From Spirodela intermedia (taxonomy: Eukaryota > Streptophyta > Magnoliopsida > Alismatales > Araceae): DNA of 64,000 bases. A program made the translations under genes and the position numbers. Under the pieces are notes generated by a model. The model had not been told where the DNA came from. It worked only from the letters and a program-made list of their open reading frames with translations, and searched no databases. Positions within the stretch are counted from its first letter, which is position 1; each line of letters begins with the position of its first letter. Location of the stretch: assembly GCA_902729315.2 (NCBI GenBank), contig LR746274.1, positions 8,264,537 through 8,328,536 of the forward strand, written 5' to 3'. This document shows, one piece after another, positions 9,112-21,635 of the stretch.

Positions 9112-12100
9112 TCAGGTGGGCTTGTAGTACTTGGTGGGGACGAAGGGCATCTTGGTGATGACACCATCGTTGGCCTTCCCCCTGATGACCACCTTCAGCT
9201 CCGTGCCCGGCTTGTGGAGCCCGGACTTGACATATCCCATGGCGATGTTCTTCTTCAAGCAGGGGCTGAACCCCCCGCTGGTCACCTCCCCGATGGGCTC
9301 GCCGGCAGCGGTGGTGATCTGGCTGTGCCCGCGCGGCGGCGGTCCCGCGGAGAAGAGCCCCACGCGGCGCACAGTAGGGCCGTCGGCGAGCTGGCGGAGG
9401 ATCACCTCGGCGCCGAGGAAGCCGCCCTCGGCACGGCGGCGCTTGCCGATGGCCCAGGAGAGGCCGGCCTCGACGGGCGTGACGTGCTGCTCCATGTCGC
9501 TGCCGTAGAGGCAGAGGCCGGCCTCGAGGCGGAGGCTGTCGCGGGCGCCGAGGCCCGTGAGGCGGATCTTGCCCTCCGAGCGGTCAAGGATGGCCTTGGC
9601 CAGCTCCACCGCGTGCTCCGAGGGGACCGAGATCTCGAACCCATCTTCCCCCGTGTACCTGTAGCGCCACCACCACCACCACCAATCTCGTTCTTCACAA
9701 CATCGAAGAAATGAAACCATGCTGGTTTATCTATTATATATAGTATGAGCATTACTAGAAATATAAAACAATGAGGCAATCTTACCATTGAATAAATCTT
9801 CTTGATTTAATTTAGAGCAAGAATGTGGACTCCGACCTTCCCGGATCCCATTCATATCACATGCAAATTTATTAATTATGTATAGATGTGTATGAATGAG
9901 CAGAAGGGGAATGAAGAACGACGAAGATTACTAGAAATTAAAAAAAAAAGTGTATGAATGATCATCTGGCAGATCATTTGATTGACTTATATTTCTGATC
10001 AGGCGGGGGAATCATGATTTACTAAGAAAACAGAGGAATGGAGATCATTAGAAAAAGAAAAGAATAATCGATTTTATTTTATTTTGTCGCCAGTGTAGCT
10101 GATGATCTCAGAAGAAGAAATTTAACTAGAAAATCCGGATGCAGAGCATTTGACTGAATTAGATTACTAGGAAAAAAATAGGATCTTCTATCTCAAGGGG
10201 AACAGATATAAGTTAAGGTCAATAAAAATACTCCACTTGTGCATGAAGATCCCAGGAGAAGTCTAATGAAAGAAAAGGTAGTAGACTCTGATCTTCCCGG
10301 GTGCAAATATATACGACTTGACCAAATCACACCCATATGAAATTATAAATATATGCCTCATGATGGTTTAACGATCAAGAGGAGAAGACAAATATTTCTA
10401 AAAGTAGGAAAGAAAAAGGTAAAGGCTGATCAGCTTGTGGTCCCCGTCTGAAGCAAGGAAACCATTCATTTGAATTACAAGAAATTTGGATCTAACAGTG
10501 AGTGAGGATCTCACTGATTACTGTGGCAGAAAAACAAAATAAAATTTTGGGACGATCATGTGTGCATAAAAAAAGATGTAATTTATTTTATGGAAACTTG
10601 ATTGATCAACGAATTAAATGATAACACTAGTTAATATACATTCAGCTCCTGAACCATCACAAGGCCTCATAAGATCTACAAACTTTACACGTCCTTTTAT
10701 AACTAAAATCTCTAATTTCTCCCATCATAAGATCAGGCATTTCATCAATGTATAAATCATCCTGATAATGTTTCATTTATGCAGAGAATTACTACTAATG
10801 TTCATGTGACGAAAATCGGGGCACTCACAGAGTAAGTATGAGAACTTTAATATCAAATCTTAGCGTAATAGTATCTTTCACAATGTGTTGGATCTTCTCC
10901 CTAGCTTCTCAGAAGCTCCAACTTGTAAGTAGGCACCCTGCTGCTGACTCTCCCATATTTGGCAAGGATTAAGGTCATGACGAAATAGTAAATGATAATT
11001 CGTTTCCTGTATCTATTTTGATCATCTGGGTAGATGACTAGAAAGCCTTGCGAGGAATCCTTTCTGTTAAGAAAATGGGTTATGAATGCAGACGTATGAA
11101 TAACTCGAAGGCATGAGAAATCAAGTTGGTGACAGTTCGCACCAGTTGTTCCTTACACGGTGGGGAATCATTTACTGGAATTTCTTTCTAGCCTAAAAAT
11201 TATGATGAATAATATTTTTACAGCGAAGCGGATCATAATGTATTAGGAGAATGGCTTCTAAAATGAGAAAATTACTTGCAGCAGTATATATTCGCAGCAT
11301 TCAAACGCATTACTATCATAGTTACCAGAAGTTGATTTGAGGAAATTTATTACAAGAATGGCTGGTCTGATGTAGAAGATCGTACTAGAGGAACAAAATG
11401 CATTGTTGATGAAAAAAAAAAAGTCTACAGGTGAATGGAAGGAAGAACACTCAAATAAACAGGCTTATGTCAGATGTTGCAGTATTTTAGTTTTCACTAA
11501 ACTTCGTAAGACAGTGACGAGTACAGCATGGCAATCGATTAGAGAAAAGTTAAATTTGACAAAGCTCTGCTGCCGCGAAAAACTGACAGATAGGAGATGC
11601 ATTATAACTACCGACAGCCAACACTGGTTCTTTAATTACTACTACCCACACTTCCCTCAGCAGCTAACCAGGTATCCCATGAAACTGAAGGCAACCAATT
11701 CAATTGCTATACGGTTCAGTGAAAGTCAAAACCAGTCAATACTGCCCACCCTCTGTTTAGATACTTTATCTGCCAGCCTAGAGGACCCCAGAACTGAAAA
11801 AGGCGTAGCAATAATCCACTGCATATACTGATTAATAAATGGCGTAAAGATGAAAGTTTCAACAAAAGAGAAGCAACATACCCAGTCCTAGTGAGGAAAC
11901 AATGAACTCCGTTGATGTCCAATGTCCGAAACTCTCCGAAGTAGAGTTTGCTCAAATCATCTTTGGTCAAGAACTGGAGAACTGGCGCAGAAAGAGGGCC
12001 CTACATGATGGTTCAGGCTTCACGGATCTCAAATGGTGAAATGGGAGTAACAGAAAAGGTAAACGCTACATATATATAGATTCACGTGCAAAAAAAGGAA

Positions 12101-13291
12101 AAAAAGGCTGTTGTAATGAAAATGAATGAAGGCACAACATGTATAAGACAAACAGGAGGCACTTCCTATACAACACTAGCATTGTGAGAAGGATAATGGG
12201 GAAACCATTGAACGAAAATTGACCGAGGAGAGTGATAAAAAGAGTTGCGAGTAGAACGAGAAGGCTGGTAGGGAAAATTGTGTTTTATGTCGTCATGGTG
12301 ACTAAGTCGATTTTACTGTCTATCTCCAGGCAAATCATGTGACTAAGTCGATTTACGAAACAAATAGAGATAGTTCACTTCCTGAATTTACTAATCTGTC
12401 GTCATGGTGAGCAGTCACATCAGAGAAACATTGAAGAATTTCAGTACTCGAACGTACGACATTGCATCATCACTGATTTTTTTATCGGAGCGATATTCTC
12501 ATCTAGCATTAAAATTTAGAAGGACCGAAAAAAATAGCGGAAGAAATCAATGCATATTGATTGATTGTTCAACACACGTCGACCAAAATTCGAAGTAATT
12601 TTGAAAAAAGGAATCATGTCAAGCAGGATAATTCAGGTAGTGGATAAGGTAAATGAGAAGATCCACCAAAAGACATTAGCATTCCAAATCCAGACAAAGC
12701 AGCAGATTCCAGAACGAAGAGAATGAAAACCTGAAGAGCGAGAAGCGAGCGCTCATCGTGGATGTGCCACGAGACGTCGCCTCCCTTCGCACGGAAGGCC
12801 TCCATGTGTTCGCCGATGTGCGCGAGGTCCTTATCGCGGCATCCGGCGTTGACGACGAGGTAGATGTGGTCGTCGGTCACCTTGGTGATGACGGAATCAT
12901 CGATGGCGCCCCCCCGCTCGTTGGTGAACACAGTGAGAGTCCCAGTTCCCGGTCGCAGCCCCTCCACATCGGCGATGACGAGCTTCTCCAGGAAGCGGAC
13001 GGAGTCCTTCCCCTTGAGGCTGAGCCCGCACATGTGGGAGACGTCGAAGAGGCTGCCGTTGGCGCGGCAGTTGAGGGTGGAATCCATGATCGAGTCCTTG
13101 TACTGGATCGGCATGCTCCATCCGGCGAAGGGGACCATCTTGCCGCCATTCTCCACGTGAAAATCGTACAGCACCGTCCTCTTCAGCTCCGGCGCCGCCT
13201 CCGCCTCCGCCGCGAAGCACCGCCTCCCTCCCCCCGGCCGCCCCAGCCGGCGCGTCAGCGACTGCCCCAGCTGCCACAGTCCCCCCCTCAT
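9112..13291 (-). CDS. GDCST: Aminomethyltransferase, T-protein of the mitochondrial glycine cleavage system
   Basis: The T-protein takes the aminomethyl group from H-protein lipoate, releases ammonia and forms methylene-tetrahydrofolate; in leaves it acts in photorespiration. Coding exons: complement(12731..13291, 11882..12000, 9112..9658). They sum to 1227 nt, in phase throughout, giving 408 aa, the length I recall for Arabidopsis T-protein. I chose the ATG at 13291 because [16 protein letters not shown] matches the conserved plant start. An in-frame ATG further upstream only adds low-complexity sequence. Residues 1-30 are Arg-rich, as in a mitochondrial presequence. Family motifs run in order: [55 protein letters not shown] and [16 protein letters not shown], ending KYYKPT. 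Exons 1 and 3 are strongly GC-rich while the introns are AT-rich. The acceptor of intron 2 is preceded by GGT repeats instead of pyrimidines. Confidence 0.97.
9659..11881 (-). other. Intron 2 of GDCST
   Basis: A 2.2-kb intron between GT at 11880-11881 and AG at 9659-9660. It is AT-rich and contains no recognisable gene. A plus-strand open frame at 11403-11831 overlaps exon-poor sequence and has no family resemblance. Confidence 0.8.
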
Positions 13292-14464
13292 CCTGCGATC
13301 TCTAGAGAGAGAGAGCAGAGAGAGAAGTGAGGAAGAGAGAGAGTGGGTGAGGGGAGCACTGCCTTCTGTTTCAGATCGGGTAGAAGAGGAGGGAGAAGAA
13401 AGATGCCGTTGGTCCGTAGAAGCCTTTTCCAATTCTCCGATATTTTACGTGGACTCCTCTATTTTTCAAAACTTACAAAAAAACCTTTTAAGATATCAGA
13501 ACCTTTTCAAACGAAAGTCTAAAGTCTTTCCGCTTCATGTACAATTATCGAAAACTCCCTAAAGTACTTAAATATTAGACAACCTTCAATTACTTATTTG
13601 AAAAATATTCATGAGGATTAAAATTTTCACGTTCGAGACATCTCTAAATTTTATCGGAATGTGTAAAAAACTCCTGAAAATTTAAAATATCTTGATGAAC
13701 ATGTCGGTGAGAAATTACATGTCTATCTAGGGTTTTTACACAAAAAATATGCTTTTCCCTCATTTTAATGTTGTGCTTACGACAAAACCATCACATGATC
13801 AGCGTCGCTCCCAACTAGGTAACGCTCCGGCCGTTGTTGCAGTCTAGCTGTGTATCGAGAGGCACATTCCCAATGCGTATTGCTCAGAAAACTACCACGT
13901 TTCAAACGGACAACGTTTCTCTCTTTGTGCCGATAGGGTTTTCTCATAGCGAATGTGTATTCGCGAGTGCATATCCAATGAGGATCCGACGCTTGACAGG
14001 AGCCCTCCGTCGGACACGTGGCATGGTTGGAGGATAAAACCGCATCCGTGGCTAGTGGCTCAGAACCGCATCCAGGAAGGCCTCGCCCACCGACCACTAA
14101 CGTCCCAATCTCTTCCTCCACCCCTCCCCGGTGGCTGGCCCAGCCGGTTTGCCGGTCCCCGCGACCGACCCAGACGGTTCTAACCGGGCCTGGGCCATAT
14201 CAACTATGTTGTTGGGCCATAACCCATTATGGTCCATTAAAGGTAGCCAGATCTCTTTTATGGTAAAGTATATTTTTCCGCCTCACTGAAATAATTTAAT
14301 TGCATATATACTTTATTAAGCATCCTTCTCAGGCGTCGATAAAATCGGACCGTCAATCAGACTTTAATATTTATAATATAATATCATACATTTTAAATAA
14401 ATAATTTATTAATTTATATTTAAATTGATTTATTATATATAGTGATTCCGTTTTGACGGTTGGA
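13292..14464. promoter_or_regulatory. Shared divergent promoter region of GDCST and the 269-aa protein gene
   Basis: The two genes point away from each other across about 1.2 kb. A GA tract at 13303-13340 lies in the probable GDCST 5' UTR. Site II type motifs (TGGGCC, GGGCCT and similar) cluster at 14181-14235, and a TATATATAG box at 14435-14442 is placed for plus-strand initiation near 14465. The open frames at 13.8-14.3 kb have no family resemblance and I do not count them as genes. Confidence 0.55.
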
Positions 14465-14764
14465 CTCTCACGGGTTTCCTCCCGCTCTGCGTCGGAGAAA
14501 TATGAGGCAGGGGAGAGGGAGTAGGGATGGTGGGGAGGAAGAATCCGGCTTCTGAAAGCGAAACGCGGTGAGATCTCGCCTTCTCCTCCTCACTCTCTCC
14601 TCGCCATTCGAATTCCTGTGGTCCAGAGGGCCTCCTGAAGCTTGCACGGCTCTGATTTCTTCCGGGACGTCCTTCTGTGACTTACTTTATGTTGCTGGTG
14701 CCGTTCTGTGTCAAGGTTTGGGCGGCCTTCTGAACGGGGTCCCGGAGTGTTCGACACTCACAGG
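14465..14764 (+). other. Probable 5' leader exon of the 269-aa protein gene, with upstream ATGs
   Basis: A likely non-coding first exon downstream of the TATA box, ending at a CAGG|GTGAGT donor. It contains a 14-codon upstream ORF (14527-14571) and another short one starting near 14687. One frame stays open from 14556 to the donor and joins in phase to the next exon (acceptor at 16324), but it has no ATG. Confidence 0.5.
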
Positions 14765-16388
14765 GTGAGTACCCCTCCCCCCTCCCCCCACTTGTGGAAA
14801 ATAGAGATAGATAGTGGGGAAACTGGATAAGAGTTTGTGGTGTTTTCAGTTGCCTGTTCCGATCAGCTGTTTTATTCAATGTCGTGTTCTTTCTTTTTTT
14901 GCTGGTCCTGGAAGGGTTAGTTGGGTAATATTTTTTTTATGTTTAAATTTTCAGTTGGATCTCTTGCCAGCGTGAACCGTCTTCCCACTGTGAGCAGTTC
15001 TACTGGAAGAACCTCACATTAGCTTTACATATGTCATTTGGATATGAATGACCTTAGAGCAATATCACTTTGTTCCTATTCAGGTCTTTCAAGTGAGAAC
15101 GAAAGATTTCCAGAAAATTATGGTTGACGGAAAATTACTGGACTAAGCAAGAAAACTGGTTGATTGGCGGTGAATTTTGTAGCCTCTTATGACGTCAAAT
15201 TCCTTCGTTTTAGGGCAACTTATTCCTCTTGTACCCGGAGGATTTTAATTATTTAAGAGTTTTGGACGGAGGAGAAAACTACAAGAGGTCCGTTAGATGG
15301 ATTGCAAAGATTATAGTTCACTCCAATCGGTCGCCTGCCTGGAGAGGCATCATAGACTAAGTTGTTTTATGGAAAATAAATCAATTTTCAAATGAGAACG
15401 GATGCTAATTAGAATTTACTTAAACTTTTAGTTGAATGCAAATAAATTGGATACCCATTTTTCGTAGGCTATATATGACATTACCACGAATAATGTCATG
15501 ATATATGTTGACGCCCTCGTAATGTACATTTGCAGAATAAGTCTAATAGATAGAAAAAGTTTTTTACTCTAAATTAAGAATGTGATGAATGTCCACCCAA
15601 AAAATGAAACCTTTCGATTATGTTCTTTGCTAAAATTTTCTTACTTGGAGATGATAGTTTCTGGTGGTCAAACTAGCCTTGAATGAAATATCTCCCAAGG
15701 AAAATGAATGTCTTCGTGTGAAAATTTTCTTAAAAAATCATTTACCAGCTTTATACAAGGAAGAAAATTTTAATGGACCTCGTTCACTTTTTATAGAGTT
15801 CCGAGGTAGATTTGTCCCGATATCTTAGATTGTCTATTATTTTGGTGGTTGCTCTTACGAACCCTTTACATCATTCATCTTCTTTATGGTTGGAAACATG
15901 ATATGTGACATCAAAGATAAGGACATTTATTCTTCATGAGCTATGAACTTTCCGAGTACTTACTCTTTTTGGGTATGAAACTCTTTCTACTTATTTTTTT
16001 CCTTTTTTAATTACATAAAATATTTTTCATGACTTTATGCAGCATTATAACTTTATTCGTGTGTTTCTGCTGCAATAATATATTCTTTCTGGAGATATTT
16101 TGTGATAAAGCGGCACATAAGCCTCGGGCTTTTCCTCCAAGGGTGGGCATGAGTCAAGTATCTCCTTACAAGATGGTGAAGGCCATATGTTGAACTCATG
16201 GTGCTTCATGTCTGGATCTGGGAGAAAACTAATGAGATTTTTGAACCTTGTAGTTAAGTGAATTCTCATGGTTAAAATGATTACTGAACATTCTCTTGCA
16301 TTTTCGTGTTTTATCTTTCACCAGAAAAATACGTGCAACCCTGTTCTTCTTTGAGAACCGTAAATGCCAAGTTGGCTATGAGGCAAGC

Positions 16389-19300
16389 ATGGTGACTATC
16401 CACTTTTCCAAGGTTTCCCAGGAGTGGTGGACCAATGGGGAAACTAAAATATTTCCAAAGAATGCTTCAACCAACACCCCTCGCTCCCGTTTGCTGATTA
16501 GTAGTGTTTCTGCTCGTTGTTCATTTGTTTGTGGTTCTTCAAATGATCTCAAGGAATTGAGGAGCCATTATCTATGGATGAACCCGAAACAAAAGTTTCC
16601 AAACAGGGGCCCGGTATGCAAAAGCTTCTGAATTTCTGGTTTTCGACTATTTTCTGCCAGTGGCTTTGCTTTAAAATAATCCTTCATGACGCTTTTTTCT
16701 ATAAACTTTGTTCAGATTCTGCCTATTTGTGCATCGCTAGATGAAGATTACCGTTCATCTCGGAATATTGCAATCAGCCTCTTCAGGCGATACAGGAATG
16801 TTGTTGATCGTGGTGGTGCTGATAATTTAAAGGTATCTACCAGGCTTCCTTTGTTTCCCTTCCACTAGAATGCATTTTGAGTCTATTTGAAAAAATATTT
16901 ACGCCTCTCAGTGCAATTTTGTAAAAAATCTATTTTGTTTATTTTTTCCAGGAGTTCATAAATGTTGGGGTGAATGCATATGCCTTGGGTTGCACTGATG
17001 AGGGACTGAGGAAAGAACTCTTAAACTTGAAGGAAACTGGCGTTGAGATAGAAGGACTACGTGCATATGGTGGAGCCACCAGTTTGAAGTACAAAGTCTT
17101 GTCTGAGGAGGTAGGTTTTCCTGCCAAAGCAGAATCTTGAGATTGCTAAAATAGATTTAAATTGGCCGACTCTTATAAATTAGCAGCCCTTCCCATAAAA
17201 AATCCAAAAAGTAATTGCTCTTTTTGTCTTGGATCGTTCGTAAGATCGATTATACTGACATAAAGCTCGAGATTATGTGCCAGATGACGCTACTAACCCT
17301 ATGAGTAGCGCAACAATATTGACATTGTGTTCCTATTTGATGCTCAAAATTAACATGTAACATGATTTCTCCTACTTTAGCCTTCAAATATGATGAAAAT
17401 CGCAACCATAAGAGAACTTAGGGTGTTCTCTTCTATTTATGTATCATCTTAAGCCCCCGACATTCCGTGACATTTTTTTACTAATTGAGTAATTCTATAG
17501 CTCATTGATTCCTGTTCAGATTTTTGAGGTAACTTGAGGCCAGATATTTTAACCTGCTTGTTTGTCTGCATTCTCGAAACAGCCTGTCGAAAAACTTGTT
17601 AATCCAATTAAATCCTAGGTTTTTAATTTTTGAAGAACCTTAGCTGATTGACTTTCCAATTTTTTTGTCATTTTAATCCGAAAAGAAAGCTCTACAAAAT
17701 GGTGTCATTACCTTATTGCAGGCCCAGGAATGCATTCTCTGGTTAAGTATTATATTTATCACCATTCTTTGCACGCCACAACCGACTGTCATCAGATGGT
17801 CTTCTACACCGCCCGTCTCCGACGAAATCATGGCTAGGTGGAAAGGATTCTGTGCCCTCATAGCAAATGCATACTACGTGAAAGGGATGGCATGGTACGG
17901 GCATCTACACAAAACACATGCACATGCTCATGTCAACCTTATGAGCCTGTTTATTTGTCTCCACTCCTCTCCATACTATTTCTGATTCAAATCGGGCTAT
18001 TTTAGCACTTCATAATGTGATAGATTATCTCATTTGGCCTCTCATGATATGGATAGTTATCAATATATCATGCAATATGCTTAATCTAGGTTGGTTGGAA
18101 GAAAAATGGTTAAATTTTGGAGCCTATATATCATGTATGATTAAGCCAAAGCTTCATCTTTTCACGTCATAAGATTGATGGTGAAGGCATTATCGTTAAT
18201 TCCGTAATTATTTTTGTTTTTTTTTGACTATTTTAGGCTTCCGGTGAAAACCTTACAACTAGAACAGTTGGCTGTTATAGGGAGCGCTGAAGAACCATCT
18301 GTTGTCTCCAGCCGGATGCAGCTGGTGTTTAGCACGCTAGAGGTTGGGCATTTCTTCAATATCTCTACCAGTGATCTCGATTATGGCCCATCAGATTATC
18401 ATGGCTGACTTTTCTTTTAAAGGTTTTTTTAAGTTTACGTAGCTGTAAAACAGTTGGTGGTGGCTAAGTAAATGAAAATATTTAATTTTTTATTTAAATA
18501 AACTATGAAAAAATTCATTTTTCAGGTACTTATCTTATGCCAAACTTATCTATGTAGCCGATTAAATGGTTCCTCAGTCTCTAGATTTCAATAAAAATAC
18601 AGTCAGTTTCGAGATTTTTATTCTTTTGACATTATTTAAACTTTGATATTCTAATTACCGTACCTAGATTTTTTTTTATTTTTTCTCTTTTTCCTGAGAG
18701 GGGGGGTGTTCTTGGTTACTGTAAAATAGCTGAATGATAAGCCAATGGGACCAATTTAGCTCTTATAGCTTCAATAAAAAAAATAAAAATTTTCATTGAT
18801 AAGTTTTTATTTTACACCAAACTTACCAAACAAACTGGATAAATGCTTCCTCAGTCTCTCGATTTCACTGAAAATGCAATAATCATACTCTGCTGAGAAA
18901 AAAACCTGGTGACTAATGACAACATCTCGCTTGAATTTTTTTCTCTTTCATCATGGTATCATCTTTGATATTGAGAGTTTCGGTGCCTTTATTATCTAAT
19001 TTTGGGGTTTATCTTAATCTCTATGTTAAAGAACCGAATGGTGGATAAACCCATGAAGTTAAATTAAACCATATAGTTATTTGAAATAAAAATTTCCTTC
19101 ATCAATAATTTCTTCTACGCCAAACTTCTCTTTTTAACCTGTTAAAATGGTCGGTCTCTGGATCTTGCTAAAAATACGTTCTTCATGAGATTTTGATTCT
19201 TTTATCATAATATGAGCTCTTGATTATGTGATTTACATGTTGTCATCATCCCTTAGATCCTTTTACATTGATCTTCCAGAGAAATTACTCGATCACATAG

Positions 19301-19746
19301 AACTTAGATTAAACCAAAATCAATTTATCAGGTATTTAATTTATCTCAAACTTAGCTATCCAGCCTATTAAATGGTTCTTCGGTATCCCAATTTCACTCA
19401 AAAATAAAATCATTCGGCAGTTATGTGTCAAAAAGTAGTCTGGCAGCAAGAACACCCCATTTTCATCATGGTATGAACTTTGGTGTTGACTTTCTAAGAT
19501 TAGACAAATTTCACGAATTAATGTCCATCTTAGCTTGGTACTATCTCTAAATATAGTAATGGCCATGGCCAGTGATGTGGGTTAACCTTCATTTTATCTG
19601 ATTTAACCAGTCAAGAACATTCTGCCTTCATTAATGTCCATCGTACTAAACTTCATCTGCCCAACTCATGCTGAATTCCTATCTCATTTCTGGACTTTTT
19701 TTCTGGGTTTCTGCAGGTAGTTAGCCCACAGTGGCCAAGAGCCTGA
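16389..19746 (+). CDS. Conserved plant protein of unknown function (269 aa, probably organelle-targeted)
   Basis: Coding exons: 16389..16613, 16716..16832, 16952..17110, 17722..17894, 18237..18342 and 19717..19746. Every junction is GT-AG and in phase, giving 269 aa. Residues 1-55 are rich in Ser/Thr/Arg with few acidic residues, like a plastid or mitochondrial targeting peptide. The conserved-looking core starts at ICASLDEDYRSSRNIAISLF and continues through RGGADNLKEFINVGVNAYALGC and a Gly-rich YGGATSLKYKVLSEE. A hydrophobic stretch follows (CILWLSIIFITIL, about residues 171-183), then CTPQPTVIRWSSTPPVS. The C-terminus is STLEVVSPQWPRA. I believe an Arabidopsis homologue exists (possibly At1g63610), but that is from memory. 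No catalytic motif is visible and I assign no function. The start codon is uncertain because several ATGs precede it in the leader. Confidence 0.8.
18517..19716. repeat. Diverged tandem array in intron 5 of the 269-aa protein gene
   Basis: A phrase like CCAAACTTA...CTCAGTCTCTxGATTTCA recurs at about 18540, 18817, 19120 and 19347, with a fainter copy near 19645. Spacing is 225-300 bp. Copies are well diverged, so this is an old array. It explains the 1.4-kb length of this intron. Confidence 0.65.
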
Positions 19747-21406
19747 GATGGGATCTGCATAGTTCAGAAGAAATAGAGGTTATTTTACTTATTATAGAAA
19801 ATATTATCACCAAAGTTTTTAGTTTAGTTATATGCTTGTATATATATAGATATTTATTATATGTATATATTCGATCATCATTCGTGCATGTTGACAATGT
19901 GTTGATGACGTGCCAATGCAGTGTCCTGTCCTTTCAGAGGAAACAATGAAAATGAGAGGTATTGAGTGTAGGAGGGGGCTTACAAAGGAAGGGAAAGGAG
20001 AGGATGTTGGAGATGTGGATGAGCCGGGTAAGTCCAGAGCCCAGCCTGGCCCGGCCTAGTCATTTCAGTCCACCCCAATCCCCCCCTCTCTGGCTGCTTC
20101 ACGTAGTGGTGGTTCTTCCATCCTATCTGCTAGAGTGTCACTTGGGTTGGGCCCGGGCCTTGCCAAACCCAGCATGAGCCTAGTTGAACTTACCAGAGAG
20201 AGAGAGAGAGAGAACGGTGGGGGAGGGGAGGGGAGGGGAGCAGGCTGCCTTCTGGATGATGGCTACCATACTCTTTCACTCTTTCAGGAGGCTACCATAC
20301 TCTTTCACTCTTTTAGGAGGCTACCATACTCTAGTTTTGCTTAGTGTGGTGATGGGCTCACTGAGCCCACTGATCATCGTAGAACTGATAGCAGATTTTA
20401 CTGGTTTTCTTCTTATTAAACATCTTGAAGTTTATTTTCTTGTTTAGTTGCAATTACTCCTACTACCAATTGAATTTTCTAAAGAGTGCCCACAATCAAT
20501 ACTATGATCGATAATGTGCATAATTATGGCTAATAAAAAAAATAGACTATAAGATCATAAAATAAGAAGAAAATAAATACAAGTTCATATTAGTTTTAAG
20601 ATAATTAATGGGCAATGTAAACACCATGGCCCTCCTCATTTAAGAACCAACAACATCTTTGCCCCATGCTAAGGACATGCTACTCATTTAGTTTTGGGTG
20701 AATTATTTAATCATTTTTATTAAGTTGTTACATCATCATGGGTCATGAAATATTCTCATATTAAGCTAATTGCATTCCCTCCATAATCTTGACACATCTT
20801 GTTACTCAACCTATACAGTTCATGCACCCCTAACTATTGATTGGTCAATTGAGCATGTTAAGAGCTCATCTAGTTTGTATCAAGTACGTTGATTAGTTCC
20901 ATAGACCGTTATTTTAATGCGATGGATAATATTTATATTTAGTAATAAATTTTAGTATCTTTGATCATGTGCTATCTATATCCATGTGATGGTATTGATG
21001 TGTCCTCTTCAATCCTCAACCAGCCACACAAGAGAGTCACACTCTTCACATAAGGGGGGAGGGTACATAATATGTGAATGGCTAACTTGCTAAAAAAAAT
21101 GTCAATTTACTCTTTCCATAAGGGGGGAGCCCAGCACTTTATCCTCTCATTGCTTGACACCTCATGCTACCCCTACTTATCCATATGTTGCCGTCTACTA
21201 TATCGTGTTGTCTCTATGTCAGCAGCACATATGTGCTATGGTGCCTTGTTTCATGACTTATAGGCCTCGTGAACTTGTGGTATGTGATGGCAAAGATATG
21301 CCTATCCTCATCACTCATTCACATGAGAATACATGGTTCATGTGTGCCAAGTTATGTTGTTGTGCATTATCTATTGAGGTTTAGAACTACTCCTTATGGC
21401 CCTTGC
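19747..21406. other. 3' flank and spacer with simple repeats
   Basis: Contains the 3' UTR of the upstream gene and then spacer. At 20031-20180 there is another GGCCCGG-rich segment like that at 5.84-6.0 kb. At 20193-20214 there is a GA run, followed by a GGGGA repeat and a short 29-30-bp tandem repeat, listed separately. No gene is recognised. Confidence 0.5.
20216..20345 (+). repeat. GGGGA repeat (quadruplex-prone) and 29-30-bp tandem repeat
   Basis: Four or more G4 runs separated by single A bases (about 20217-20240) are followed by units starting GGCTACCATACTC at 20261, 20290 and 20319 (about 2.7 copies). Confidence 0.8.
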
Positions 21407-21635
21407 TGTTGGATTCCTCAGTCCTAGTTGTTTGTGCTCATAGTGCCACATGATAGTGTTTTGAATATAGAGAAAGGAAAATGACTTCTATTATGAGTTA
21501 GGGTTCAAGACCATGTAAGTATACAAAATATCATGTTAGTTATAGGGTATAAGTGGACCCAACCTGATAATCATAATTAAAGTCATATTTTGTGTATAAA
21601 ATAACTACACTACAGAAATATCTTATATTCTAACA
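21407..21635 (-). repeat. 3' LTR of the copia element
   Basis: 229 bp, similar to 23991-24231. Preceded by CTTGC (21402-21406). In element orientation it follows the polypurine tract. Confidence 0.85.

Noticed and set aside
9214-9714. Long plus-strand open frame across the 3' exon of GDCST
   Set aside because: It is antisense to a GC-rich conserved exon; the minus-strand frame matches T-protein to the last residue.
12758-13330. 190-codon plus-strand open frame
   Set aside because: Antisense shadow of GDCST exon 1, kept open by high GC at third positions.
13777-14266. Overlapping open frames between GDCST and the 269-aa gene
   Set aside because: They lie in the shared promoter region, lack splice sites in phase with either gene and resemble no family.
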